Positions 19,308-27,662 of a DNA stretch of 64,000 bases are shown here, one piece after another. The stretch is from contig NZ_AUFW01000012.1 in the NCBI RefSeq assembly GCF_000426705.1, positions 124,001 through 188,000 of the forward strand. The letters run 5' to 3'. The position numbers and the translations under genes are program-made. Origin of the DNA: Spirochaeta cellobiosiphila DSM 17781 (GTDB lineage: Bacteria; Spirochaetota; Spirochaetia; DSM-17781). The number at the start of each line of letters is the position of its first letter. Within the stretch, counting starts at the first letter, position 1. The notes beneath the pieces were generated by a model. That model saw only the letters and a list, made by a program, of their open reading frames with translations, made no database searches and was not told where the DNA came from.

Positions 19308-20894
19308 TTATTGAAAATAGACGTTATAGAACTTCCTGCTACCTGTAGGGTAGAGGACATAATCCATAACAGATTTTTTAACTGGTGCATATACAACGGA
19401 GTGTGCTAAAGGAACCCAAGGGGCTTGATTGTGGAAAATAACCTGTGCCTCTTTATAAAGTTCAGTTCTTTTTTCAATATCAAATGTCTCTTTAGCTTGC
19501 TTTATTACTGATGTGAATTCATCGTTTTTCCAGAAGGCTATATTACCAGCTGGTTTTACAGCTGCAGGTGCGGACAATAATACCCATAAGAAGTTATCCG
19601 GATCCCCGTTATCACCAGTCCAGCCCATAAGTGCCATATCATGTTCACCTTGGTCAGTCTTGTCCAAATAAGTACCCCATTCATAGGATACTATTTCAAC
19701 TTGAATACCCACTTTTGCTAGTTGTGCTTGCATGATTTCTGCGACTTTACGTCCATTGGGATTATAAGGTCGTGCTACAGGCATAGCCCAGAGGGTTGTA
19801 CTAAATCCATCAGGATAGCCTGCTTCGGCTAATAGCTTCTTAGCCTTTTCAGGACTATACTCATAAGGAGTAATATCATCATTATAAGACCACATATTAG
19901 GTGGGAGAGGATTTTTAGCTGCTGTACCCGCTTCACCATAGACCCCTGCAATGATTTCCTTCTTGTTAATAGCAAAGTTTATGGCTTGTCGTACTTTGAC
20001 ATTATCAAAAGGCTTTTTTTCATTGTTTAATGCTAAATAACCAACATTCATACCCGCTTGACTAATGAGTTTGATATCAGGGTTTGATTCAATATCTGCT
20101 AAATCTTCAACTGATGGGAAATCTACAACATCCACTTCACCCTTTTGAAGAGCTAAGTAACGTGCTGTGGCGTCAGGGATAACTTTTAACACCAATCTAT
20201 CAAGATAGGCAGGTCTTCTCCAGTATGATTCATTTCTTTCAAGGATGATATTGTCATCTTTTTGCCAGGATACGAACTTAAAAGGACCTGATCCTACAGG
20301 GTTGGAGGCAAAATCAGTTCCGTATTTTTCAAGTGCAGTAGGACTAACTATTGCGGCAAAATCCATAGCAAGGTTCGCTAAGAAGGGAGCCTCCACTTTT
20401 TTCAGTTTAAATATGACAGTTGTATCATCTTTAGCTATAACTTCAGACACAATACTGTCCATGTCCATGTACCCCCAGTATTTCCAGGGTCCTAATTTGT
20501 AATAAGGATTGCTTTTAACAAATTGTCTGTCAAAGGAAAATTTAACAGCTTTTGCATTAACTGGAGTTCCATCATGGAACATAGCTCCTTCCACTAAATG
20601 GAAAGTAAAAGTTAGACCGTCATCGGATATATCCCAGCTTTTAGCCAAAGCTGGTTGAACTTCTGTAGTTCCTGGTTTGAACTCTACTAAAGTATCGAAA
20701 ATATTCCCAGTGGCATAAAACGACTCACCATCTGTTTCTCTGGCAGGATCTAGTCCAACTGAATCTCCAGATCGAGCGAAAACAAGGACACCTCCAGACT
20801 TTCCTGTTGAAGTAGACTTTTGCTGTTGACCATTCGCCATCGCGAATGATGATACGATTAGGATGTTCAGTAAAATTGTTGCCAATCTTTTCAT
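19308..20894 (-). CDS. oppA: Oligopeptide ABC transporter substrate-binding protein (OppA/DppA, SBP family 5)
   Basis: 528 residues from the ATG at 20894, which sits 8 bases after GGGAG; an in-frame GTG two codons earlier is too close to that site. Signal peptide 1-20 (SSFAMA/NG) has no lipobox Cys, so the protein is probably free in the periplasm. Family 5 features: the domain start DSVGLDPARETDGESFYATG, LVEFKPGTTEVQPALAKSW, TFHLVEGAMFHDGTPVNAKA, SNPVGSGPFKFVSW and ERNESYWRRPAYLDRLVLKV. It binds peptides, or possibly another family 5 ligand, and delivers them to OppBC. A TTGACA-like -35 (20951-20956, minus strand) lies upstream; the -10 is unclear. Confidence 0.92.
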   Translation of the reverse strand: MKRLATILLNILIVSSFAMANGQQQKSTSTGKSGGVLVFARSGDSVGLDPARETDGESFYATGNIFDTLVEFKPGTTEVQPALAKSWDISDDGLTFTFHLVEGAMFHDGTPVNAKAVKFSFDRQFVKSNPYYKLGPWKYWGYMDMDSIVSEVIAKDDTTVIFKLKKVEAPFLANLAMDFAAIVSPTALEKYGTDFASNPVGSGPFKFVSWQKDDNIILERNESYWRRPAYLDRLVLKVIPDATARYLALQKGEVDVVDFPSVEDLADIESNPDIKLISQAGMNVGYLALNNEKKPFDNVKVRQAINFAINKKEIIAGVYGEAGTAAKNPLPPNMWSYNDDITPYEYSPEKAKKLLAEAGYPDGFSTTLWAMPVARPYNPNGRKVAEIMQAQLAKVGIQVEIVSYEWGTYLDKTDQGEHDMALMGWTGDNGDPDNFLWVLLSAPAAVKPAGNIAFWKNDEFTSVIKQAKETFDIEKRTELYKEAQVIFHNQAPWVPLAHSVVYAPVKKSVMDYVLYPTGSRKFYNVYFQ

Positions 20895-21043
20895 CAACAC
20901 ACTCCCTTTTTTGAATATATATGCAAATGATGAATAAATATCAAAGTTTATGTCAAGAAAAAAAGCTAAAAATGTTGGTACAAAGTTATAATCCTACAAA
21001 TTTGTATATGTTGAAGCTGGGTAATCTACTTGTGGGAAGTATT

Positions 21044-21406
21044 TTATGTGGTCTGTTTGATAAGGTTGAGAATTCCATCTTTATAAGTAAAGTTGGATGT
21101 ATTGATTAATTGACTGTCTAAATAATAGAGAACAAAAGGTACATGATGGTTATTGTAATGCTCTTCTTTGAAGGACATAAACTGTTGGTAATAATCTTTT
21201 AAATCATATTCAATATAATAGATAGTTATATCCGAATTCTCTTCATCTATTTCCATTAACTGATTTTTCATGTAAACCCATTGTGGACACCAGCTTTGTG
21301 TAAGGACGATGATGGTCTTGTTTGTCTTACTCAGTAATTCATCACTGAAGTTGTGAGTTTCTATAGCTTCTAAGCAATCGGAATCATTTAATTCTATTAA
21401 CGCCAT
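21044..21406 (-). CDS. Thioredoxin-fold protein with a single active-site cysteine
   Basis: 120 residues. A thioredoxin-like core: KTIIVLTQSWCPQWVYMKNQ (about 29-48) corresponds to the WCxxC helix, followed by an IYYIEYDL strand and a VPFVLYYLD segment with the usual cis-proline position. The second active-site cysteine is replaced (WCPQW), so it cannot form the standard dithiol but could act as a monothiol, glutaredoxin-like protein. One further Cys lies at residue 11 (DCLEAI). Divergent from the DUF3820 gene. Confidence 0.7.
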   Translation of the reverse strand: MALIELNDSDCLEAIETHNFSDELLSKTNKTIIVLTQSWCPQWVYMKNQLMEIDEENSDITIYYIEYDLKDYYQQFMSFKEEHYNNHHVPFVLYYLDSQLINTSNFTYKDGILNLIKQTT

Positions 21407-21459
21407 GTGTACTGATTAAAAACCTTTTTTCTGTTAAATTGTGCCTTAATGATAATCTA

Positions 21460-21768
21460 ATGGAGAAGAAAGTGCAAACTCCCCAAGAAGAATTTGAAAA
21501 GCTTCTAGGACTGACATATCAAATGAAAATGCCTTTTGGTAAGCATGCCGGACGTTATGTTTATGATCTGCCTTATGAATACCTGGCTTGGTTTCTAAAA
21601 AAAGGAGGTTTTCCTAAAGGGCCTCTAGGACAAGTGATGGAATTCGTACATGACATCAAAAGGGATGGGGCGGAACAATTATTTAACCCATGGTGGGAGG
21701 AAAGGGGGGGGCGTCCCTCTTTCAGAAAAGTACGCCAAAAGGAATGGCATTTTAGTAAAGAAGAATAA
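21460..21768 (+). CDS. DUF3820 family protein
   Basis: 102 residues from the ATG at 21460; an in-frame TTG at 21439 is an alternative, and neither has a clear ribosome site. The core MPFGKHAGRYVYDLPYEYL, AWFLKKGGFPKGPLG and a C-terminal basic tail match DUF3820, once described as a quorum-sensing-regulated factor in Pseudomonas. The fold resembles nucleic-acid-related small domains; the function is unknown. It shares a 3' hairpin region with the convergent RRM gene. Confidence 0.75.
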   Translation: MEKKVQTPQEEFEKLLGLTYQMKMPFGKHAGRYVYDLPYEYLAWFLKKGGFPKGPLGQVMEFVHDIKRDGAEQLFNPWWEERGGRPSFRKVRQKEWHFSKEE

Positions 21769-21801
21769 AAAAAAAGGTTATTCCAGAACTCTGGAATAAC
21801 C
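21766..21801 (-). terminator. Terminator of the RRM protein gene
   Basis: GGTTATTCCAG / CTGGAATAACC (11 bp) with an AACT loop, preceded on the plus strand by an A-run that becomes a T-run on the minus strand. It may also mark the DUF3820 transcript end. Confidence 0.85.
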
Positions 21802-21823
21802 CTCTGAGGTCTTAAAACTATAT

Positions 21824-22093
21824 TTAATACCTTTCACGAGGTCTTGGTTGTGGACCTCTGGCTTCGTTTACTTTAAGTGGTCTACCGATTAATTCAGCAC
21901 CATTAAGAGCTTCGATCGCAGAAGCTGCTGCTTCTTCTGTCTCCATTTCCACGAATCCGAAACCTTTAGATCTACCAGTGTCTCGGTCCATGATAATTTT
22001 GACCGACGCCACATCTCCATACTCGCTGAACGCGTCTCGAAGGTCCTCTTCAGAGGCCCCATAGGCAATATTGCCTACATAAATATTTTTCAA
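21824..22093 (-). CDS. RRM-type RNA-binding protein
   Basis: 89 residues from a TTG start supported by AGGAG six bases upstream. A single RNA-recognition motif: RNP2 KNIYVGNI (2-9), RNP1 KGFGFVEM (43-50), and the usual helix AAASAIEALNGAELIGRPLK. A short Pro/Arg tail (ARGPQPRPRERY) follows. Bacterial one-RRM proteins of this size occur in cyanobacteria and spirochaetes and are linked to cold response or RNA chaperoning. A leader of over 100 nt separates it from any obvious promoter. Monocistronic. Confidence 0.92.
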   Translation of the reverse strand: MKNIYVGNIAYGASEEDLRDAFSEYGDVASVKIIMDRDTGRSKGFGFVEMETEEAAASAIEALNGAELIGRPLKVNEARGPQPRPRERY

Positions 22094-22350
22094 AAGTAAC
22101 TCCTAGGATTTTTTTTTAACAGGTCCAAGCGACATAAAGAACTATAAAAAGGTAGGTTTTACAAACTTTTTGTGCTTATTTTCTGTTAAACATCCGCCTA
22201 TTATCCTAAGCTGAGGTTAACTACTTTGCAACAAGAAACTTTCATTTACAAAAAAAAAATTCGAAAAAATGAGAGTAATCAGTTAAAAAGTACAATATGT
22301 ATTGTTATCCTAATATTCGGGGCCTATAGTAGCAACAAGGGAGTAGTAAA

Positions 22351-24186
22351 ATGCCGGATCGTTTGACTGAAATAACTAAGAAAGAACGTAAGAAAACCCT
22401 TCTTATAGAAGCCGCTTGGGAGGTCTGTAATCAAGTTGGTGGTATATATACTGTCATTCGAAGTAAAGTGCCTGCCATGCAAGAGTTATGGGGTAAGAAT
22501 TATTGTGTTTTAGGTCCCTATGTCCATGAAAAGGTAACAGCAGAGTTTGAAGAAATACATGATGATAAATCACCATTTGCAATAGCAGTTAACAAACTGA
22601 ATTCCAGAGGATTAAAAGCCCATTATGGCCGTTGGCTTATTCCTGGTCGTCCTCAAGTTGTACTCCTGGATCCTGAGTCTATTCGGGTAAATCGAGCCAA
22701 ATTAAGGCAAGATATATACGAGACTCAAGGCATCCTTGTAGAGCCTGAAAATGAACTACATAATCAAGTTATTGCCTTTGGAACAATGATAAGAGAATTT
22801 TTTCGAGAAATCCTTGATTTCCAATTAGGACGCAAAAATCTTATAGGTCATTTTCACGAATGGATGTCTGCCAGTTCTATCGGGGACATGACAGGTCCTT
22901 GGTGGACTTTTAGGAAAGTTTTTACCACTCATGCTACTCTACTAGGGCGATATTTAGCGATGAATGATGGAGCCTTTTATGAACATCTGGATAGTTATGA
23001 TTGGCAGACAAATGCGAGACATTTTGGAATCTTGTGTCCTGTGTCCATTGAAAGATCTGCTGCCAAAAACTGTGATGTCTTCACTACTGTCAGTGGAGTC
23101 ACAGCTAAGGAGTGTACCGCTTTGTTAGGGAGAACCCCTGATGTGATTCTTCCTAACGGTTTGAACATACAACGTTTCACAGCCTTTCATGAGTTCCAAT
23201 TAAAACATCTGGATAACAAGGAAAAGATTAATGAGTTTGTTATGGGACATTTTTTCCGAAGTTACTCCTTTGACTTAGAAAAGACACTTTACTTTTTTAC
23301 TTCTGGACGTTTTGAATATCGCAACAAGGGCTTTGATATCACTTTAGAAGCCTTGTATCGTCTGAATGAAATCATCAAGCAAGAAAGTTTGGATGTTACT
23401 GTTGTCTGTTTTTTTATTACCAAGCAACCTTTTACTTCTATCAATCCGCAAGTACTGCAAAGCAGAGCCGTTATGAATGAAATCAGAGAAACCTGTGATG
23501 ATATCGTAAAAGGAGTTGGACAAAGGATTTTTCAGGCGGCTGCTAGTGAAGACAAATTCGGGCTACCAAATCTTAACAGCTTAGTGGATGACTATCTATC
23601 CTTGAGATTAAGGAGAACAGTCTCTGCGTGGAAATCAGAAGAACTACCAACCGTTATAACTCACAATCTTATAGATGATGGACCGGATCCTATACTGAAT
23701 TTTATTCGCAAGAAGCAGTTCTATAACAAGAAAGAAGATCCCGTCAAAGTTGTGTATCATCCAGATTTTATTACACCCATGAATCCTCTATTTAAGATGG
23801 AATATGGACAATTTGTGAGAGGTTGCCATCTGGGAATATTCCCTAGTTATTATGAACCCTGGGGTTACACTCCCTTAGAATGCATTGCCAGTGGTATTCC
23901 TACTGTTACTAGTGATTATTCGGGATTCGGAGAATATGTGCAAACCCACATCAAAGATCCAGAGAGAAAAGGGATCTTTGTCATTCCCCGTTCAGAGATG
24001 ACGGAACAGGAGATTATTAAGAACTTAACCGATGTCCTTTATGAAATGGTGGTAAAGAATCGTAGAGAGAGAATTAACTTGCGTAACTCTACAGAAACCC
24101 ATTCTGTACGCTTCGATTGGGGGCAGCTGGTAGCTCATTATAATCAAGCTTATAAATTGGCTCTCAATTCTTCGCCATTACTGTGA
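22351..24186 (+). CDS. GT3-family (animal/fungal-type) glycogen synthase
   Basis: 611 residues. The N-terminus IEAAWEVCNQVGGIYTVIRS, HFHEWMSASS, TTHATLLGRYLA and PNGLNIQRF, and the C-terminal donor site FPSYYEPWGYTPLECIASGI, then VTSDYSGFGEYV, match Pfam Glycogen_syn (GT3). The GT5 GlgA enzymes usual in bacteria have KTGGL and a different layout. GT3 enzymes prefer UDP-glucose. The regulatory C-terminal arginine cluster of eukaryotic enzymes is only partly present (RRERINLR). Overlaps the convergent LiaF-like gene by 23 bases. With MalQ in the same window, it suggests glycogen as reserve. Confidence 0.93.
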   Translation: MPDRLTEITKKERKKTLLIEAAWEVCNQVGGIYTVIRSKVPAMQELWGKNYCVLGPYVHEKVTAEFEEIHDDKSPFAIAVNKLNSRGLKAHYGRWLIPGRPQVVLLDPESIRVNRAKLRQDIYETQGILVEPENELHNQVIAFGTMIREFFREILDFQLGRKNLIGHFHEWMSASSIGDMTGPWWTFRKVFTTHATLLGRYLAMNDGAFYEHLDSYDWQTNARHFGILCPVSIERSAAKNCDVFTTVSGVTAKECTALLGRTPDVILPNGLNIQRFTAFHEFQLKHLDNKEKINEFVMGHFFRSYSFDLEKTLYFFTSGRFEYRNKGFDITLEALYRLNEIIKQESLDVTVVCFFITKQPFTSINPQVLQSRAVMNEIRETCDDIVKGVGQRIFQAAASEDKFGLPNLNSLVDDYLSLRLRRTVSAWKSEELPTVITHNLIDDGPDPILNFIRKKQFYNKKEDPVKVVYHPDFITPMNPLFKMEYGQFVRGCHLGIFPSYYEPWGYTPLECIASGIPTVTSDYSGFGEYVQTHIKDPERKGIFVIPRSEMTEQEIIKNLTDVLYEMVVKNRRERINLRNSTETHSVRFDWGQLVAHYNQAYKLALNSSPLL

Positions 24187-24742
24187 TTTCCCCCATAACA
24201 CAAATCCCTTGAACTATGATCTTACCCCCGTCTTTTTGTCGTTGGGGTAGGGTCTTGTCACTAGTAGATCCCAATATATTAGCTACCTGTATATCAACCT
24301 CAGTAGTATGAGGTACTATAATAGTGATCTTGCCCATGACATTCACCAAATCAATGTTAACAGGTGTTAGAGGAAGTTCAATTCCTCTTAAATCAAAGGT
24401 GCTTTCTCCCATAATCGTAATATCACTAGTCTTTTGGGCTTTGAGTTTGTCGCCCTTGATTATTTGAGAACCCATTATGCAAAAATGGGATTCAGAATTT
24501 CTTTTGAATCGTTTAATACTATGGTTTTGAACAGGTACTGTTGTAATGATGTTCTTAATAATATCCTGGGGAGCATCTATGATGAGCTTATCCAAATCGT
24601 CTTTTGTGGAGGCATGATTTAATAGATCGTGTCTTCTTTCAAACTCACTAACATCCATATAGTCATGGCTAAAACATTCAGATAAAACACTAGCGACTTG
24701 GTCTCTATAAGTTTTTGTTATGTATTTACTTTCTTTCTCCAC
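24164..24742 (-). CDS. DUF1707/LiaF-C-terminal-like protein
   Basis: 192 residues; GTG start with GGAG seven bases upstream. The N-terminal half (about 5-60; SECFSHDYMDVSEFERRHDL, then LLNHASTKDDLDKLI) is a short helical SHOCT/DUF1707-like domain. The C-terminal half (about 90-190) has repeated short beta strands, with CIMGSQII, ITIMGESTFDLRGIEL, NVMGKITIIVPHTTEV and CVMGEITVMA, typical of the LiaF/DUF2154 right-handed fold. There are no membrane helices. In Firmicutes LiaF relatives damp envelope-stress signalling; here no kinase is adjacent. Role unproven. Confidence 0.75.
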   Translation of the reverse strand: MEKESKYITKTYRDQVASVLSECFSHDYMDVSEFERRHDLLNHASTKDDLDKLIIDAPQDIIKNIITTVPVQNHSIKRFKRNSESHFCIMGSQIIKGDKLKAQKTSDITIMGESTFDLRGIELPLTPVNIDLVNVMGKITIIVPHTTEVDIQVANILGSTSDKTLPQRQKDGGKIIVQGICVMGEITVMAKN

Positions 24743-24848
24743 TTTGTAACTCCATTGTGTTCAAATATAATTAATTAAACAATTTAATGAGAAGTTTTAA
24801 TTTATTTTTCTTTCCTTAATACTTCAATGTCCGATATGCTAAGAAGGC

Positions 24849-25418
24849 ATGATTTTAAGCTACATACAGGTTTTTGTCCTTATATTTTTATTATCTCCCT
24901 TATATTCCTTCAGTATGTCTCCTATGTTAGTGGGTACAGGGCAGAGTCGAGTAGAAGATTTGGCTTTGTTTTTACTCCATTATAACCCGGATGTTGATAA
25001 AGAATATGCCTACAAGTTAGCTTACTATTATGTGGATGAAGCCAGGCAAGAAGGTATTAATCATGACATTGCTTTTTTTCAGATGCTTCTTGAGACAGGC
25101 TTTTTACGTTTTGGTGGGCAGGTTAAAGCCAGTCAGAATAATTTTTGTGGACTAGGTGCTTTAGATGGGGGAGAAGCAGGAGCTAGTTTTCCTTCTGTAC
25201 AAATGGGAGTTAGAGCTCATATACAACATTTAAAGGCCTATGCATCAACAGAGGATTTAATAAACCCCCTAATCGATCCAAGATTTCAATACGTGGTTCG
25301 GGGAGAAGTTCATAATGTCTATGACTTATCAGGACGTTGGGCTTCTGATCCGGATTATGGCAAAAAAATCGCTTCACTAGCTCAAAGATTTCTTCAATTT
25401 TATAATCAAAAATCATAA
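24849..25418 (+). CDS. Secreted glucosaminidase (Bax/FlgJ-like peptidoglycan hydrolase)
   Basis: 189 residues with a signal peptide (about 1-22). The domain beginning YKLAYYYVDEARQEGINHDI and continuing AFFQMLLETGFLRFGGQVKA, then SQNNFCGLGALDGGEAGASF and SVQMGVRAHIQHLKAY, matches the mannosyl-glycoprotein endo-beta-N-acetylglucosaminidase family (Pfam PF01832). The glutamate in LLETGF is the likely catalytic acid. It cleaves beta-1,4 GlcNAc bonds in peptidoglycan for wall remodelling. Probably monocistronic; the PerR-type gene follows after its own promoter. Confidence 0.85.
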   Translation: MILSYIQVFVLIFLLSPLYSFSMSPMLVGTGQSRVEDLALFLLHYNPDVDKEYAYKLAYYYVDEARQEGINHDIAFFQMLLETGFLRFGGQVKASQNNFCGLGALDGGEAGASFPSVQMGVRAHIQHLKAYASTEDLINPLIDPRFQYVVRGEVHNVYDLSGRWASDPDYGKKIASLAQRFLQFYNQKS

Positions 25419-25421
25419 GAC

Positions 25422-25451
25422 TTGACTTTTCGTTCTATTCTTAATAGTAAT
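25422..25451 (+). promoter_or_regulatory. Promoter of the perR-type gene
   Basis: TTGACT (25422-25427), 17-bp spacer, TAGTAAT-type -10 (25445-25451) lying inside the palindrome at 25445-25459. A regulator bound there would block the polymerase. Confidence 0.55.
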
Positions 25452-25459
25452 TATTACTA
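25445..25459. promoter_or_regulatory. Per/Fur-box-like 7-1-7 palindrome
   Basis: TAGTAATTATTACTA, a perfect 7-1-7 dyad, aligns with the Per box TTATAATNATTATAA. It sits just before the ribosome site of the Fur/PerR-family gene, suggesting autoregulation. Confidence 0.6.
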
Positions 25460-25470
25460 GGAGAGTGTTC

Positions 25471-25848
25471 ATGAGGATGACAAAGCAAAGACAAACAATT
25501 CTGGATGTTCTTAAGATGGATAAAACTCATCCTGATGCGGAAAGCCTGTATTACGAAGTTAGAAAGTTAATGCCCAATATAAGCTTGGGAACTGTCTATC
25601 GTAATTTGGATTTCTTGGCAGACCAGGGCCTGATCAAACGCTTGCATGTGTCAGGAAGACAGATGCACTTTGATGGTGATATGGACGATCATCATCATTT
25701 TGAATGCAGAAAGTGCGGCAAGATTATAGACGTGCCCTTATCAGAAGAACCTCAAACTCTCAGCCTGCCTTTTGACCATATTAATGGTCGTATAGATGGG
25801 TTCAGTGTAAGCTTTTATGGTGTCTGCGAGGACTGTTCTGAGAACTGA
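25471..25848 (+). CDS. perR: Fur/PerR-family metalloregulator
   Basis: 125 residues from the ATG at 25471 (AGGAG seven bases upstream); an in-frame GTG lies two codons earlier. Winged-helix N-terminus (MTKQRQTILDVLK, SLGTVYRNLDFLADQGLIKR) and a metal-binding C-terminus with HHHFECRKCGKIIDV and a terminal GVCEDCSEN: two CxxC pairs that would bind structural zinc, and a His/Asp-rich regulatory site (DGDMDDHHH). Location directly before peroxide- and superoxide-reducing genes and a Per-box-like palindrome favour PerR over Fur. Metal-catalysed His oxidation is the known PerR mechanism; it is not shown here. Confidence 0.85.
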   Translation: MRMTKQRQTILDVLKMDKTHPDAESLYYEVRKLMPNISLGTVYRNLDFLADQGLIKRLHVSGRQMHFDGDMDDHHHFECRKCGKIIDVPLSEEPQTLSLPFDHINGRIDGFSVSFYGVCEDCSEN

Positions 25849-26626
25849 GTTGCTTCAAGAATATTTTGAAGAACTTTACCTAAAATGGAACCATAAAAAG
25901 TTTGTTTGTCCAGATCCCTTACAGGTTGTCTATGATTATAATGAACCTGGGGATCAAGAATTGGTTGCTTTCATAGCAGCAGTAATGGCCTACGGCCGGG
26001 TGGATGCTATACTTAAAGCTATTGATAGCATACTAGTCCCTTTGGGAAAACACCCGGCTGAAGTCCTCCTGAATAGTGATATCAGATGGTTAGAGCGAAC
26101 ATATGAGGGATTTCGTTATCGCTTTTATTCTGATAATAAATTGATTCGCTTTCTCAGTGGAATTTCTGGTATAATAAAGAAATATGGATCTTTAGAACTG
26201 TGTTTTAATCATGGTCTAAAGGACAAGGAAGATAACTATCTTAGTGGATTAGATTACTTACAGAAGTGTATACAGCAGAATAGTGATGGTGATTGGTCAC
26301 ATATTCTTAGTTTTTCAGATAAGGGAGGTGCTCAGAAGCGTTTGAATTTATTTCTGCGCTGGGTCATAAGGAAGGATAACGTTGATCTTGGATTATGGTC
26401 ATTATCACCATCTAAGTTATTAATTCCTTTAGACACACATATGCATAAGATAGGATTGAAATACGGTATGACTGTAAGAAAAAATTCTTCTGGCAAATGT
26501 GTTTCAGATATGACCTCCTTTTTCAAACAACTATGCCCTGATGATCCTGTAAAGTATGATTTTGCCTTAACCCGGGAAGGGATACGCAAAACCAATTTAG
26601 TGGACACAGAGACTGGAGTCATTTGA
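25817..26626 (+). CDS. TIGR02757/DUF2400 family protein
   Basis: 269 residues if started at the ATG at 25817, which overlaps the perR-type gene by 32 bases; GTG 25820 or TTG 25850 are alternatives. The sequence YDYNEPGDQELVAFIAAVMA, YGRVDAILKAIDSIL, FRYRFYSDNKLIRFLSGI and the C-terminal FLRWVIRKDNVDLGLWS, then LIPLDTHMHKIGLKYGM fit TIGR02757, an uncharacterised family with a DNA-glycosylase-like helical fold (my inference from the HhH-like layout). Cotranslation with the regulator suggests a link to oxidative damage. A 7-bp inverted repeat follows directly. Confidence 0.8.
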   Translation: MVSARTVLRTELLQEYFEELYLKWNHKKFVCPDPLQVVYDYNEPGDQELVAFIAAVMAYGRVDAILKAIDSILVPLGKHPAEVLLNSDIRWLERTYEGFRYRFYSDNKLIRFLSGISGIIKKYGSLELCFNHGLKDKEDNYLSGLDYLQKCIQQNSDGDWSHILSFSDKGGAQKRLNLFLRWVIRKDNVDLGLWSLSPSKLLIPLDTHMHKIGLKYGMTVRKNSSGKCVSDMTSFFKQLCPDDPVKYDFALTREGIRKTNLVDTETGVI

Positions 26627-26652
26627 ATACCCCTTGTTGGCTTATGGGGTAT
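26627..26652 (+). other. Small hairpin after the TIGR02757 gene
   Basis: ATACCCC / GGGGTAT with a 12-nt loop, starting at the base after the stop. There is no T-run, so it is not a clear terminator. It abuts the Per-box-like site before rubrerythrin. Confidence 0.45.
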
Positions 26653-26666
26653 GGTAATTATTGCAG
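26652..26666. promoter_or_regulatory. Degenerate Per-box-like site before rubrerythrin
   Basis: TGGTAATTATTGCAG matches the perfect palindrome at 25445-25459 in 11 of 15 positions, with the central GTAATTATT identical. It is 33 bases upstream of the rubrerythrin start. Confidence 0.45.
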
Positions 26667-26698
26667 TCTCATAAAACATAGAAAAGAGGTGTTGTGAG

Positions 26699-27274
26699 AT
26701 GAAGAGTGTTAAAGGAACGGAAACTGAGAAAAACCTTCTCAAAGCGTTCGCAGGTGAATCTCAAGCGAGAATGAGATATACCTATTTTTCCAAACAAGCT
26801 GCGGAAGACGGGTATCATCAGATTGCGGCCATCTTTGAGGAAACTGCTAATCAGGAAAAAGAACATGCAAAAAGGTTCTTCAGTTTTCTTGAAGGAGGGA
26901 TGCTGGAAATTACGGCTGCTTATCCTGCTGGTAAAGTTGGAACAACAGAGGAAAACCTGACAGAAGCGGCTGCAGGGGAGCATGAGGAATGGACACATCT
27001 ATACCCATCCTTCGCTAAGGTAGCTGCAGAAGAAGGCTTTCCGATGGTAGCTAAGGCATTTGAAAATATTTCTGTTTCTGAGAAACAGCATGAAAAAAGA
27101 TACAACGACTTACTGGCTAATGTAAAAGCCAAGAAAGTCTTCAAAAAAGACAATAAAGTCATGTGGCGTTGTCTGAACTGTGGTTATATCCTTGAAGCAG
27201 AAGAAGCTCCTAAAGCTTGTCCTGCTTGTTTATTTCCTCAGTCCTATTTTGAGATTCTTGGTGAGAACTGGTAA
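26699..27274 (+). CDS. rbr: Rubrerythrin
   Basis: 191 residues. An N-terminal four-helix diiron domain (about 1-145) with the ligands in [38 protein letters not shown] and [31 protein letters not shown], then a C-terminal rubredoxin-type Fe(SCys)4 knuckle, CLNCGYILE and [14 protein letters not shown]. It is an NADH-linked peroxidase in anaerobes, reduced by rubredoxin, which is encoded at the end of the same cluster. Followed without a gap by the superoxide reductase and ferritin genes. Confidence 0.97.
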   Translation: MKSVKGTETEKNLLKAFAGESQARMRYTYFSKQAAEDGYHQIAAIFEETANQEKEHAKRFFSFLEGGMLEITAAYPAGKVGTTEENLTEAAAGEHEEWTHLYPSFAKVAAEEGFPMVAKAFENISVSEKQHEKRYNDLLANVKAKKVFKKDNKVMWRCLNCGYILEAEEAPKACPACLFPQSYFEILGENW

Positions 27275-27285
27275 GGAGGTTGAAA

Positions 27286-27660
27286 ATGGCAGTTAAATCA
27301 GAAATTTACTTATGTGAACTATGTGGTAATTTGGTAGAAGTTTTACAGGGCGGTGATGGCGAGCTTGTTTGCTGTGGACAAGCTATGAAAAGACTAGAAG
27401 AGCAGACAGCTGATTCAGCCAACGAAAAGCATGTCCCTGTGATTGAGAAAATAGATGGTGGTTACAAAGTCACTGTAGGATCAACATTGCATCCAATGTT
27501 GGAAAAACATTTTATACAGTGGATTGAGTTGATTGCAGATGGAAAAAGCTATAAGCAATTCCTAAATCCCGGTGATGAACCTGTGGCCGTGTTTAATGTA
27601 GAAGCATCCACAGTTTCCGCTAGGGAGTACTGCAACCTTCACGGTCTCTGGAAGGGGTAA
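27286..27660 (+). CDS. dfx: Desulfoferrodoxin (class I superoxide reductase)
   Basis: 124 residues from the ATG at 27286, six bases after AAGGAGG; an upstream in-frame TTG falls inside the spacer. The N-terminal desulforedoxin centre has CELCG (Cys 10, 13) and VCCGQ (Cys 29, 30). The catalytic neelaredoxin centre has [18 protein letters not shown] and CNLHGLW (four His plus one Cys). Reduces superoxide to peroxide without producing O2; the peroxide then goes to rubrerythrin. Three bases separate it from ferritin. Confidence 0.97.
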   Translation: MAVKSEIYLCELCGNLVEVLQGGDGELVCCGQAMKRLEEQTADSANEKHVPVIEKIDGGYKVTVGSTLHPMLEKHFIQWIELIADGKSYKQFLNPGDEPVAVFNVEASTVSAREYCNLHGLWKG

Positions 27661-27662
27661 AA

